From positions 523,106-587,105 of the forward strand of contig NZ_SMGG01000003.1 of NCBI RefSeq assembly GCF_004339245.1: a stretch of 64,000 nucleotides of DNA, read 5' to 3'. Origin of the DNA: Seleniivibrio woodruffii (lineage in GTDB: Bacteria; Chrysiogenota; Deferribacteres; Deferribacterales; Geovibrionaceae). Position numbers and translations under genes: made by a program. Under the pieces are notes generated by a model, which was given only the letters and a program-made list of their open reading frames with translations, was not told the origin of the DNA and searched no databases. Every line of letters starts with the position of its first letter. The stretch's first letter is position 1. Shown in pieces: positions 25,122-33,791 of this stretch.

Positions 25122-26210
25122 ATGCTGGAAGGAGAATACGAAGGCACCGGGCTTTCGAAGCTGGCGAAAAGCGGCTGTGTCAAAGGTGAACCGCCATTTT
25201 TTGCCCGTGTCAGAGGCTTCAGGATTCCTCTTCTTATCAATGCCTTTGCGTCCACGCACAGGCTTGAGGCCGCATGGGGCATGTCCGCAGATGCTCTTGC
25301 CGAGCGAGCCAACAGGCTTTCAAAAGAACTTACACAGCTTACATATACCGACCCGAAACTTTATGAGACCCTGACAGGGCTTGATGAACTCCCGCTGTGC
25401 AGATTCCACGAAGGGGACACCGCAGGTTCCATAAATCTGGGATGCGTCATAACCGAGCACGGCGGAACCTATCGGGGCGGCATATACCGCATTGAACCGA
25501 TAGACGGCAGAACGGCCGTTATTCACTGCGCACAGGGCAGCGGACTCAGGCGGTCCATCGAAGAAGGGAACGGCGACATACCGGTCACGGTGGCTGTGGG
25601 CTGTTCTCCGTTTCTGGTGTTCACCTGTGCCTGCACCTTTCCATATGAGTATGATTCGCTCAGGCTGGCATCAGCTTTGGGTGACGCTAAATATATCCGC
25701 ACGTCCGGCTTTCCCGTTCCCGCCGACACAAGGGTCATAATCCACGGCACGGTAGGCCGCAAAGAGATGAAAGGCGGCAGGTTTTTCAATCACACCGGAA
25801 AGCACACCGAACCGAAAGATTATCCGCTGATGAATATAAAATCCGTACAGATAATGAAGGGCGGTTTTCTGCAGACAATGATAACTGACATCCCTCCCAC
25901 GGAGAACGTATATCTGGGGCAGGCGGCTGCCAGAGTACACTTTTACAGATTTCTTGAAACCTATTCGGCGGTAAGAGACATTCGCCACCCTGAAGTGGGG
26001 GTGTATGGCAGGCTGTGCTTTGTTTCTGCGGACGGAATAAACGACGTGCTGCTGAAAAGGCTTAAGAACGACCACTTTTACGGACGGTTCTCAAAAATAT
26101 TCGTGTTCGATGACGACACAGATATTACTGATATAGAAAATGTTTTCTGGCGCATAGGCCACAGTCAGCGTTTCGGGCGAAACATTGACGGAAAGATTTT
26201 TATTGTCTGA
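25122..26210 (+). CDS. UbiD-like decarboxylase family protein, probably catalytically altered
   Basis: A 362-residue protein related to UbiD/FDC decarboxylases, which use prenylated FMN. It matches along its length: FARVRGFRIPLLINAFAS, FHEGDTAGSINLGCVIT, GGIYRIEPID, the PVTVAVGCSPFLVF region, and a C-terminal KIFVFDDDTDITD. It is shorter than the usual 450-500. Where active members have the catalytic Glu pair in EGPFGEFTG, this has KGGRFFNHTG, so both Glu appear lost. Coding extends upstream of 25122: an AGGAGG (25069-25074) sits five bases before ATA at 25080, which would add 14 residues (IPDLDFYLKRTDIP). A quinone-pathway role is possible but unproven. Confidence 0.75.
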   Translation: MLEGEYEGTGLSKLAKSGCVKGEPPFFARVRGFRIPLLINAFASTHRLEAAWGMSADALAERANRLSKELTQLTYTDPKLYETLTGLDELPLCRFHEGDTAGSINLGCVITEHGGTYRGGIYRIEPIDGRTAVIHCAQGSGLRRSIEEGNGDIPVTVAVGCSPFLVFTCACTFPYEYDSLRLASALGDAKYIRTSGFPVPADTRVIIHGTVGRKEMKGGRFFNHTGKHTEPKDYPLMNIKSVQIMKGGFLQTMITDIPPTENVYLGQAAARVHFYRFLETYSAVRDIRHPEVGVYGRLCFVSADGINDVLLKRLKNDHFYGRFSKIFVFDDDTDITDIENVFWRIGHSQRFGRNIDGKIFIV

Positions 26211-26272
26211 ACCCTGAACTTATATCATTATTGTCTGTCTGGTCTATAGATTTATATCCGGAGGATAATACA

Positions 26273-26413
26273 ATGAAATCAGCATTTATTACGGTTCTGG
26301 CCCTTACTCTTTTTGCGGCAGTGACAGCATACGCAGCGGACAAAACAGCGCCCGCTCCTCAGGCTCCCGCGGCAAAAGAGGTTCCCGCAAGCAACTGCGG
26401 CTGCCAGAAATAG
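26273..26413 (+). CDS. Small secreted cysteine-tailed peptide, 46 residues
   Basis: Starts at the ATG at 26273 with GGAGG eight bases upstream. The sequence opens MKSAFITVLALTLFAAVTAY, a signal peptide with cleavage likely after AYAA. The mature part is about 25 residues, Ala/Pro/Lys-rich, and ends ASNCGCQK, with a Cys-Gly-Cys pair. A strong terminator follows, so it has its own short transcript. I know no family. A CGC pair could bind metal or form a disulfide. Signal peptide, ribosome site and terminator together make it convincing despite the size. Confidence 0.75.
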   Translation: MKSAFITVLALTLFAAVTAYAADKTAPAPQAPAAKEVPASNCGCQK

Positions 26414-26442
26414 TTTCCACATTTTCAGGAATGACCCTTAAA

Positions 26443-26468
26443 CCCTGCGCCAAATCGCAGGGTTTTTT
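26443..26468 (+). terminator. Terminator after the small secreted peptide gene
   Basis: Stem CCCTGCG/CGCAGGG with loop CCAAAT, followed by six T. It isolates the peptide gene from RNase J. Confidence 0.9.
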
Positions 26469-26488
26469 ATTTCGGTGCTTTAACTTAC

Positions 26489-26517
26489 TTGTTTTTTCTC
26501 TCCGAGTTATTTAATAT
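26489..26517 (+). promoter_or_regulatory. Promoter of the RNase J gene
   Basis: TTGTTT (26489-26494) and TAATAT (26512-26517) have a 17-base spacer. The predicted transcript would start at about 26524-26525, which is the ATG itself. Confidence 0.5.
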
Positions 26518-26524
26518 AGCGATT

Positions 26525-28162
26525 ATGTCTTGTTCTATTTCTATATTGGGCGGTGTTGGCGAGATAGGCATGAATATGTATGTCTACGAGACCGACAAAT
26601 CCGCCGTAATTGTTGACTGCGGCGTAATGTTCGCCGATAACAATTTTCCGGGCATCGACTACGTCATTCCGGGTTTTGATTATATCGAGAAGATTAAGCA
26701 CAAGCTGAGAGGAATTTTCATAACCCACGGACATGAGGACCATGTGGGTGCCGTGCCGATACTTCTGCGTAAATATAATCTGCCTGTGTTCGGCGGACGG
26801 CTGTCGCTGGGGATTCTGGCGGCGAAGGGGCGTGCGAGACACTGTCCTTTCGAGCTGAACTTTGTCGACCCCAGACAGACAGTTCGGGCGGGGGATTTCA
26901 GTATTACCTTTCTGCCCGTGACACACTCCATAAGCGATACCTACGCACTGCACATCGAAACCGAAGGGTTTTCGGCTCTGCACTGTTCGGATTTCAAGAT
27001 AGACCAGACCCCTGTGGGCGGCGAGCCTTTCCGTCCGGCGGATTTCACTGCGCTGGCCGAAAAAGGGCTTACTGCTCTTCTCATAGATTCCACAAACGCC
27101 GAGAGGGAGGGATTCACCCATTCCGAATCCTCCATCCGTGACAATCTGCTGAAAATCTTCCGCAACGCTCAGGGCAGGGTGTTTTTCACCACCTTCTCCT
27201 CGAACGTCGACAGGTTCAAGCAGGTTTTCGATATTGCCAGAGAGTGCGGCCGCAAGATAGTGCTTGAGGGTGCGGCTCTGGACAGAAACGTGAACATAGC
27301 GGCGGATCTGGGCTATGTTGAGCTTCCCAAAGACCTTATGGTGGATCTGAAAACAGCGAAAAAGATGGATCCCGACAAGATATGCTACATAATAACAGGC
27401 TGTCAGGGCGAGACCAACAGCACCCTTTACAGGGTGGTTTCCGGCGAACGCAAAGACCTTTCCGTTAAAGAGGGCGACCTGTTCGTCATCTCCGCCAGAG
27501 TAATCCCGGGCAACGAAAAGAACCTGATAAACCTTGTGAACATGATTTATAAAGCCGGCGGTTCCGTTGTGGACATCGGCAAAAACCGTATACACGTCTC
27601 CGGTCATGCCTCGCAGGAGGAGATAAAGCTGATGGTGAACTTCACCCGTCCGAAGTTCGTCATACCTATCCACGGCGAGCCTGTGCACCTGATAACCATG
27701 AAAAGGATGCTCAAAAGCATGAGCATACTGGACAACGACAACGTTCTCCTTATCGAGGACGGCGACAGACTGACCTTTGAAAACGGTGAGATAGCTAAAA
27801 AGGACAGGGTTGAGACCGACAAGATATATATCGACCTGAGAGGTCATTTTGCGATAGACGAGGAGTCTGTCCGTGAGCGGAAGCATTTGAGCCGTGACGG
27901 GGTTGTTACGGTGGTTGTGCAGAAAAATACCGACGGCTCGTTCGAGCTTCCCCCTGTGGTTGAAACTGCCGGTTTCACGCCTGAGGAGAAGAGCATTCAG
28001 AAGCTGAAGGATTTTCTGGCTGAACACATGCCGGAGCTTATGAACGACAACGATTATGACAGCACGGTTATAAAAGAGGGGCTCAGGCGCCTCACGAAGC
28101 GGTTCTTTAAAAAGACATTGGACAGAAGACCGCTGGTTGTTCCCGTGGTTTTGGAGAAATAA
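26525..28162 (+). CDS. rnj: Ribonuclease J
   Basis: Metallo-beta-lactamase/beta-CASP ribonuclease for RNA decay and maturation; 545 residues, typical. The protein opens MSCSISILGGVGEIGMNMYV, the standard RNase J start, and carries the metal motif THGHEDHVGAVP. Later landmarks are SDFKIDQTPVGG, LLIDSTNAEREGFT, FTTFSSNVDRF and VSGHASQEE. No ribosome site precedes the ATG. An upstream TTG at 26489 is the promoter -35 box and is rejected. uppP begins immediately after the stop. Confidence 0.95.
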   Translation: MSCSISILGGVGEIGMNMYVYETDKSAVIVDCGVMFADNNFPGIDYVIPGFDYIEKIKHKLRGIFITHGHEDHVGAVPILLRKYNLPVFGGRLSLGILAAKGRARHCPFELNFVDPRQTVRAGDFSITFLPVTHSISDTYALHIETEGFSALHCSDFKIDQTPVGGEPFRPADFTALAEKGLTALLIDSTNAEREGFTHSESSIRDNLLKIFRNAQGRVFFTTFSSNVDRFKQVFDIARECGRKIVLEGAALDRNVNIAADLGYVELPKDLMVDLKTAKKMDPDKICYIITGCQGETNSTLYRVVSGERKDLSVKEGDLFVISARVIPGNEKNLINLVNMIYKAGGSVVDIGKNRIHVSGHASQEEIKLMVNFTRPKFVIPIHGEPVHLITMKRMLKSMSILDNDNVLLIEDGDRLTFENGEIAKKDRVETDKIYIDLRGHFAIDEESVRERKHLSRDGVVTVVVQKNTDGSFELPPVVETAGFTPEEKSIQKLKDFLAEHMPELMNDNDYDSTVIKEGLRRLTKRFFKKTLDRRPLVVPVVLEK

Positions 28163-28954
28163 ATGAATTATTTTGATGCGATCATCTTAGGTATCGTACA
28201 GGGTCTTACAGAATTTCTGCCCGTGAGCAGTTCAGGCCACCTCATCATTGCGCAGGCTCTGATGAAGGATTTCAAACAGCCCGGAATGCTTTATGATACA
28301 CTTCTTCACGGAGCAACACTGGGAGCGGTATTCGTATATTTCCGTCACAGGATCTTCGAGCTGTGCATCAGCCCCCTCGGGCTGGTTAACAACAGCTATA
28401 AGGTTATATATTTCGAGAACAAGAGATTTCTCTGGGGAATAATCCTCGCTTCAATACCCACTGCCATCATAGGGCTTACGCTCCAGAACAGTGTGGAGGG
28501 GATGTTCTCTGCGCCCTCCTTCGTGGGCTATTTCCTGATACTCACATCCGTTCTTCTGCTTATTTCCGACAGATATCACGGTCAGAAGATGATATCGCTG
28601 GGTACAGCGTTCATCATCGGCATAGTGCAGGGCATCGCAGTTATCCCCGGAATATCAAGGGCGGGATCCACAACGGCGGCTGGACTTATTCTGGGCGTTA
28701 AACGTTCCGAGATGGGCGAATTTACATTCCTTATGTCCATTCCGGCCATAATAGGCGCAATAATCCTTCAGTCCAGACACATGGATTCTGTGCCTTCCGA
28801 GCATATCCCCATGTATATTTCCGGAATGGTTGCGGCGTTCATAACAGGACTTTTTGCCATAAATATTATGGTATACTTCATAAAAAGGGCTAACCTGAGG
28901 GCATTCGCACTGTATTGCCTTATAGTAGGGATAGTATCGATAGTATGGATATAG
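28163..28954 (+). CDS. uppP: Undecaprenyl-diphosphatase
   Basis: Recycles the lipid carrier undecaprenyl pyrophosphate for peptidoglycan and O-antigen synthesis; an inner-membrane protein of 263 residues. The BacA-type signature GIVQGLTEFLPVSSSGHLII is at residues 10-29, and a second conserved segment, GIVQGIAVIPGISRAGST, lies near 153-170. It starts right after the RNase J stop codon and overlaps the ftsK gene by 10 bases. Its output feeds the polysaccharide genes further right. Confidence 0.96.
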   Translation: MNYFDAIILGIVQGLTEFLPVSSSGHLIIAQALMKDFKQPGMLYDTLLHGATLGAVFVYFRHRIFELCISPLGLVNNSYKVIYFENKRFLWGIILASIPTAIIGLTLQNSVEGMFSAPSFVGYFLILTSVLLLISDRYHGQKMISLGTAFIIGIVQGIAVIPGISRAGSTTAAGLILGVKRSEMGEFTFLMSIPAIIGAIILQSRHMDSVPSEHIPMYISGMVAAFITGLFAINIMVYFIKRANLRAFALYCLIVGIVSIVWI

Positions 28955-31227
28955 AAACGAAAAACATCAGAGCAGACATTGTTTTTCTGGCTATATTATT
29001 CGTAACAATCTTTTCGGCTCTCGCCATCTATTCCCATTCGGAATCCGACCCCGGCTACACGTTCATAGTTTTTTCCAACTATGAGCAGAACGTTGCGAAC
29101 CTTTTTGGAAAGACGGGAGCATATCTCAGCGATGTTCTGGCCACATTTTTCGGCTGGACGACCTTCCTTCTGCCCAGCGTTTTCATATGGCTGACATATC
29201 ATGCGCATCTGCACAGAAAAGATAAAACACTGAAATGGAAGCGTACAATCTTCCGTTTCATACTTTTTCTGATTCTGCTCTATCTGCTCTCGACCCTTTC
29301 CGGGTTTGCGGGCGGAATAGATTTCATATTCGGCAACAAACCCACCGGAGGTCTCTGGGGGCTTTTTTCTTCCGACCTCTTTTCATCCCTTGTGGGCAGA
29401 GTCGGTGGTGTTATAGTTTGCATATTCCTGATACTGCTCACCCTTCTGGCTCTGTTCCCCAGAGTCATAATAGGGTTTATCCGCAACGGAGTTGACATCC
29501 GTCTGCCGGAGTTCGGCAGGAAAGAGACGCAGAGCAGGGTTGTGGAAACCCAAAATGAACCGGACTACGGCGACTTTATGCCCGTTAAAAACATGCCTGT
29601 GGATGAAAAATCTCCCATCGGCAGCCTGAACAGGTCTGTGGGACCGGAAGACGACGGCTATACCCCACCGCAGAAGGTTAAAATGCCCGATGCGCCCGCT
29701 GTTCAGACCATTCCCGAAGTTAAAGAGGATATGGGCAATTTGGAGAGCATCGCCACAAAACCGAAGATAAAGGAACCGTTCAATCACATAACCATAAAGG
29801 AACCTGTGATGATGGAACAGGTTATAGGCAACTACACAGTTCCGCTGAACCTGCTGGACGAACCGAAAAAGGACAGCAGAGCCGAATCTCCGGAGGAGAT
29901 GAAGGCCAAGGGTGAGCTTCTGCTTGCGAAACTGGCGGATTTCGGGGTTAACGGAAAGATTCGTGAGATCCAGCCGGGGCCTGTGGTGACACAGTATGAG
30001 TTTGAGCCGGCACCCGGCGTTAAGATAAACAAGATAGCGAACCTGACGGACGACCTCGCACTGGCGATGTCAGCCCTCAGCGTAAGGATAATAGCACCCA
30101 TTCCCGGTAAATCCGTGGTGGGTATTGAGCTTCCCAACAAATACCGTGCGATGGTGTCGCTCAGTGAGCTTATGCAGTCCAAAGAGTATACCAACAGTCC
30201 CTCGCCCCTGACCTTTGCAATGGGCAAGGACATTTCAGGAAAGGCCTATGTCAGCGATCTGGCATCTATGCCCCACCTTCTGGTTGCAGGTACTACGGGC
30301 AGCGGTAAATCCGTTGCAGTGAACACGCTGATATGCTCGATAATCTTTAAGTCCTCACCTGATAAGGTCAAATTCATCATGGTCGATCCGAAGATGGTTG
30401 AGCTTTCGGTCTATGAGGACATTCCTCACCTCGCTGCACCTGTGGTGACAGACCCTAGAAAGGCGGCAAACGTTCTTAAGAACGTGGTTGAAGAGATGGA
30501 GAACAGATATTCGGCTCTGGCCTCTCTGAAGGTCAGGAACATAGATTCCTATAACATGCGTGCGGAAAACGACCCGGAACTGCCCAAAATGCCATATCTG
30601 GTGGTGATTGTGGACGAGTTCGCAGACCTTATGCTTGTTTCAGGCAAAGAGGTTGAACAGTCCATCATCCGTATCGCCCAGATGGCAAGGGCGGTGGGTA
30701 TCCACCTTGTTCTGGCCACACAGAGACCCTCGGTCAACGTCATTACGGGCATAATAAAGGCGAACATGCCCGCCCGTCTGTCGTTCAGGGTTTCATCAAA
30801 AGTGGATTCCAGAACTATCATCGATTCAGGCGGCGCGGAGGTTCTGCTGGGCAAAGGGGACAGCCTTTTCATTCCCCCCGGCATGAGCGACTGCACCCGT
30901 GTTCACGGCTGTTTTGTTTCGGATGAAGAGGTGGGACGCATTGTGGAACACCTGAAATCCATGGGCAGACCGGAATATAATATGGATCTTGTCCGTGAGC
31001 AGACGATTGATGCGGACGATGTTGACGACAGCGAAATGGACGAAAAATATCAGGAAGCACTGGAACTGGTGCGCCAGAAGGGTTTTGCGTCCATATCAAT
31101 GATACAGAGATATCTGCGGATAGGCTACAACAGAGCCGCCCGCATTGTTGAGATAATGGAAAAACAGGGGATAATAGCCCCCAGCGACGGAACGTCCAAG
31201 CCCAGAGAACTTCTTATTAAAGATTAG
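28945..31227 (+). CDS. ftsK: DNA translocase FtsK/SpoIIIE
   Basis: Septal DNA pump that clears chromosome termini at division; 760 residues. The N-terminus holds four membrane segments up to about residue 185. A short linker follows, then the motor domain with FtsK-alpha signatures (GPVVTQYEFEPAPGVK), Walker A GTTGSGKSV and Walker B VVIVDEFADLM. The C-terminal winged helix SMIQRYLRIGYNRAARIVE would recognise oriented KOPS-like sites. The start MDIETKN at 28945 overlaps uppP by 10 bases; a start 30 bases earlier is less likely. Confidence 0.95.
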   Translation: MDIETKNIRADIVFLAILFVTIFSALAIYSHSESDPGYTFIVFSNYEQNVANLFGKTGAYLSDVLATFFGWTTFLLPSVFIWLTYHAHLHRKDKTLKWKRTIFRFILFLILLYLLSTLSGFAGGIDFIFGNKPTGGLWGLFSSDLFSSLVGRVGGVIVCIFLILLTLLALFPRVIIGFIRNGVDIRLPEFGRKETQSRVVETQNEPDYGDFMPVKNMPVDEKSPIGSLNRSVGPEDDGYTPPQKVKMPDAPAVQTIPEVKEDMGNLESIATKPKIKEPFNHITIKEPVMMEQVIGNYTVPLNLLDEPKKDSRAESPEEMKAKGELLLAKLADFGVNGKIREIQPGPVVTQYEFEPAPGVKINKIANLTDDLALAMSALSVRIIAPIPGKSVVGIELPNKYRAMVSLSELMQSKEYTNSPSPLTFAMGKDISGKAYVSDLASMPHLLVAGTTGSGKSVAVNTLICSIIFKSSPDKVKFIMVDPKMVELSVYEDIPHLAAPVVTDPRKAANVLKNVVEEMENRYSALASLKVRNIDSYNMRAENDPELPKMPYLVVIVDEFADLMLVSGKEVEQSIIRIAQMARAVGIHLVLATQRPSVNVITGIIKANMPARLSFRVSSKVDSRTIIDSGGAEVLLGKGDSLFIPPGMSDCTRVHGCFVSDEEVGRIVEHLKSMGRPEYNMDLVREQTIDADDVDDSEMDEKYQEALELVRQKGFASISMIQRYLRIGYNRAARIVEIMEKQGIIAPSDGTSKPRELLIKD

Positions 31228-31237
31228 GAGACGCACC

Positions 31238-32218
31238 ATGCCGGATATCAGCACTGAATATATGGGACTCAAACTCAAAAGCCCCGTGATTGCGGCCAGC
31301 AGTACGCTGACCAGAGATATCGACGGGCTTAAAAAAGCTGAAGAGGCCGGAGCGGGTGCGGTTATCCTGAAATCCCTTTTCGAAGAGGAGATAAGACAGG
31401 AGAGCGGGCTGGATGCGGACATGGCGTTCCACACCGAGGCCTACGACTATATGGCGGCTGATGCGGCCATGGTTTACGGCGCAGGGGACTATCTGGAGCT
31501 TGTGCGAAAGGCTGTTGCTTCTGTTTCTGTGCCTGTTATCGCCAGTGTGAACTGCGAAGGCGGCAAATGGTGGACAGAGTATGCAAAGTCCATAGAGGAT
31601 GCCGGAGCGCATGGTCTGGAGCTTAATATTTCGTTTCTGCCCTTCGATTCGGGCATATCGTCGCAGGAGGCGGAATCCAGATATTTCGAAGTGGTTTACG
31701 AGGTCACGAGGGCTGTAAGGATTCCCGTTGCGGTAAAGATCGGTCAGGGGATCACCGCTGTGCCCTACATGGCACGCAGGCTCCACAGCACAGGCGCAAA
31801 GGGCCTGACGCTGTTCAACAGATATTACCAGATGAAGATAAACACCGAAACGCTGGAGCTTGAGCCCGTGCATCATTTCAGCACGGAGGATGAAGCCTAT
31901 AACGTTATCCGCTGGGTTGCTGCGGTTTCCAGAGAATCGGCCATCGATATTTCGGCTTCAACAGGCGTCCACAGCGCAGACGTTGCCATCCAGTACATCC
32001 TTGCGGGTGCGGCCACGGTTCAGACAGCTTCCATGATGTATAAAAAAGGATACTCAGCCATAAGCGAGCTTAACAAAGGGATTGCAGAATGGCTCGACAG
32101 AAAGGAGATGAGCCTTGACGAGGCCAGAGGACTGATTCTGCGCAAAAAGATACGTCAGTTTCATACTCTGGAAAGGGTTCAGTACATCAACATTGCAAAC
32201 GGAAGCATAATTAAATAA
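31238..32218 (+). CDS. Dihydroorotate dehydrogenase-like flavoprotein
   Basis: A 326-residue TIM-barrel flavoprotein of the DHOD-like group. It opens STEYMGLKLKSPVIAASSTL and has a flavin-site end region FDISASTGVHSADVAIQYIL in variant form (IDISASTGVHSADVAIQYIL). In true class 1 PyrD enzymes the active-site loop reads NLSCPN, with a catalytic Cys. Here it is ELNISFLPFDSG, so that Cys is missing. It is therefore probably not the pyrimidine enzyme; its substrate is unknown. The ATG has AGGAG upstream and lies 10 bases after ftsK. Confidence 0.85.
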   Translation: MPDISTEYMGLKLKSPVIAASSTLTRDIDGLKKAEEAGAGAVILKSLFEEEIRQESGLDADMAFHTEAYDYMAADAAMVYGAGDYLELVRKAVASVSVPVIASVNCEGGKWWTEYAKSIEDAGAHGLELNISFLPFDSGISSQEAESRYFEVVYEVTRAVRIPVAVKIGQGITAVPYMARRLHSTGAKGLTLFNRYYQMKINTETLELEPVHHFSTEDEAYNVIRWVAAVSRESAIDISASTGVHSADVAIQYILAGAATVQTASMMYKKGYSAISELNKGIAEWLDRKEMSLDEARGLILRKKIRQFHTLERVQYINIANGSIIK

Positions 32219-32220
32219 TC

Positions 32221-32424
32221 TCAGGCGAGAATATCTACCATCGATCCTTTTGCTGCGCCTTCCGAGGCTCTGTTGACGTTTGCCGATACGTCCAGCGGGC
32301 TTAAAAGGGAGAGTCCGGCCTTCTGGCTGTCCAGAGCCATTTTCATCACTTTTATATTTGCGGCATATTGTGTTTCTGCGGCCTTCATTTCGCTGGCGGC
32401 AGATGCTATTGATGCGATGTCCAT
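32221..32424 (-). CDS. YjfB-like putative motility protein, 67 residues
   Basis: A short Ala-rich helical protein starting MDIASIASAASEMKAAETQY, with AGGAG six bases before the ATG. The MDI start, the MKMALDSQKAG helix and the short acidic tail match the YjfB family, small proteins often found near motility genes. It is convergent with the DHOD-like gene, with two bases between stops. Its promoter region is shared with the divergent binding-protein gene at 32597. Confidence 0.8.
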   Translation of the reverse strand: MDIASIASAASEMKAAETQYAANIKVMKMALDSQKAGLSLLSPLDVSANVNRASEGAAKGSMVDILA

Positions 32425-32490
32425 ATAAAACTCCTGAGTTTATATATCGTCCTCTTCTGCATAAACTTAACATAATTTAGTTTGCATATT

Positions 32491-32521
32491 AATTATAATT
32501 GTTGGCTGAAAGATTATAATT
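32491..32521. promoter_or_regulatory. Inverted repeat upstream of the 32597 binding-protein gene
   Basis: AATTATAAT (32491-32499) and ATTATAATT (32513-32521) are perfect inverted arms 13 bases apart. They lie just upstream of the promoter at 32537-32564 and in the divergent leader of the YjfB-like gene. A regulator site is possible; the AT-rich sequence makes chance more likely than usual. Confidence 0.35.
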
Positions 32522-32536
32522 AGCTTGATAAAACAT

Positions 32537-32564
32537 TTGAAATTATCATGACATTTGTTATAAT
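32537..32564 (+). promoter_or_regulatory. Sigma70 promoter of the 32597 binding-protein gene
   Basis: TTGAAA (32537-32542) and a perfect TATAAT (32559-32564) are 16 bases apart and leave a leader of about 26 bases. Confidence 0.65.
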
Positions 32565-32596
32565 CAGCAACCGACCCCATTCAAGGAGTGAGATTA

Positions 32597-33715
32597 ATGA
32601 GAAAAATATCATTTATACTGCTTGCGCTGCTCGTTTGTGCCGTTGCGCATGCTGAAATCAGGCTGGGCGGTCTTTTTTCCGTTACAGGCCCCACAAGCTT
32701 TCTGGGAATGCCCGAAAAACAAACCCTTGAGATGCTCGTTGAAGAAGTTAACAAAAGCGGCGGCATCAAAGGCGAAAAGATCAAGCTTTTCATCTATGAC
32801 ACACAGGGCGACGAAAATATCACAATCAACTCATTCAAAAGACTTGTGACCGTTGACAAGGTTATCGCTGTTGTCGGACCCTCCAGAACAGGAGAGGCGC
32901 TGGCAATAAAAAACCTCGCCGTCAAATATAAAGTTCCGCTGATATCCTGTGCGGCAAGCCTTGATATTGTTACACCCGTCAGCAAATATCTCTACAAAAC
33001 TCCTCAGTCAGACACACAGGTGGCTGAAAAGCTCCTTGAATATCTCCAGCACAAAAAGAAAAAGAACATCGCCCTCATCACCGAGCAGAGCGGATACGGC
33101 TCAACAGGCAGGGACGCAGTTCTCGAATATGCTAAAAAATTCAACATGAACATTGTCGCAGACGAAAAATTCCGTGACAAAGATAAAGATATGACATCTC
33201 AGCTTTCTAACATCAAAGCGAAGAAACCCGATGCCATCATCTGCTGGGCGGCCGGTGCGGCACCCGCCATCATCGCCAAAAATGCTCAGCAGCTGGGCAT
33301 GGGTGACCTCTATATGACACAAGGGGTCGCTTCCATGAAGTTTATTGAGCTGGCAGGCGATGCGGCAAACGGAATCAAACTTACAGCCGGCAGAATCGTC
33401 GTTGCAGATCAGCTCCCCGACAGCGACAAGTTTAAAAAGACCCTTGTTAAATATAAAAATGATTTCGAGTCAAACTTCAAATCTCCTGTTTCCGCATTCG
33501 GAGGCCACGCATATGACGCTTTCATCCTTTTCAGAGCGGCATATCTTAAATCAGGCAACAACAGCGAAAAACTGGCAGGAGAGCTTGAAAAGGTCAGAAA
33601 GCTCGTGGGTATCGCAGGCGAGTTTAACATGAGCCCCACAGACCACACAGGGCTTACAAAGGACTCTTTCGTAATAGTTGAGATAAAAGACGGCCAGTTC
33701 GTTCTGGCTAATTAA
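32597..33715 (+). CDS. LivK-type ABC substrate-binding protein (orphan)
   Basis: Periplasmic solute-binding protein of the branched-chain amino acid/amide family (PBP type I), 372 residues. The signal peptide MRKISFILLALLVCAVAHA precedes EIRLGGLFSVTGPTSFLG, the usual start of the mature domain. AAGGAG lies eight bases before the ATG. No permease or ATPase genes adjoin it, so it must pair with a transporter elsewhere or act as a sensor. The substrate cannot be told. A promoter with a perfect TATAAT suggests strong expression. Confidence 0.92.
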   Translation: MRKISFILLALLVCAVAHAEIRLGGLFSVTGPTSFLGMPEKQTLEMLVEEVNKSGGIKGEKIKLFIYDTQGDENITINSFKRLVTVDKVIAVVGPSRTGEALAIKNLAVKYKVPLISCAASLDIVTPVSKYLYKTPQSDTQVAEKLLEYLQHKKKKNIALITEQSGYGSTGRDAVLEYAKKFNMNIVADEKFRDKDKDMTSQLSNIKAKKPDAIICWAAGAAPAIIAKNAQQLGMGDLYMTQGVASMKFIELAGDAANGIKLTAGRIVVADQLPDSDKFKKTLVKYKNDFESNFKSPVSAFGGHAYDAFILFRAAYLKSGNNSEKLAGELEKVRKLVGIAGEFNMSPTDHTGLTKDSFVIVEIKDGQFVLAN

Positions 33716-33747
33716 GACCGCATATTTGGTGATTTGTTAAAAACTTA

Positions 33748-33776
33748 TTGACTGCAATAAAAAGATAGGGTATATA
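33748..33776 (+). promoter_or_regulatory. Promoter of the CAU tRNA gene
   Basis: TTGACT (33748-33753) and TATATA (33771-33776) have a 17-base spacer, placing the transcript start about 10 bases before the tRNA. Confidence 0.65.
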
Positions 33777-33791
33777 AACATCCCTATCTAA

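Noticed and set aside
26507-28027. 506-codon open frame on the minus strand inside the RNase J gene
   Set aside because: It is a long shadow frame caused by codon bias in the strongly matching RNase J gene; its translation has no recognisable domain.
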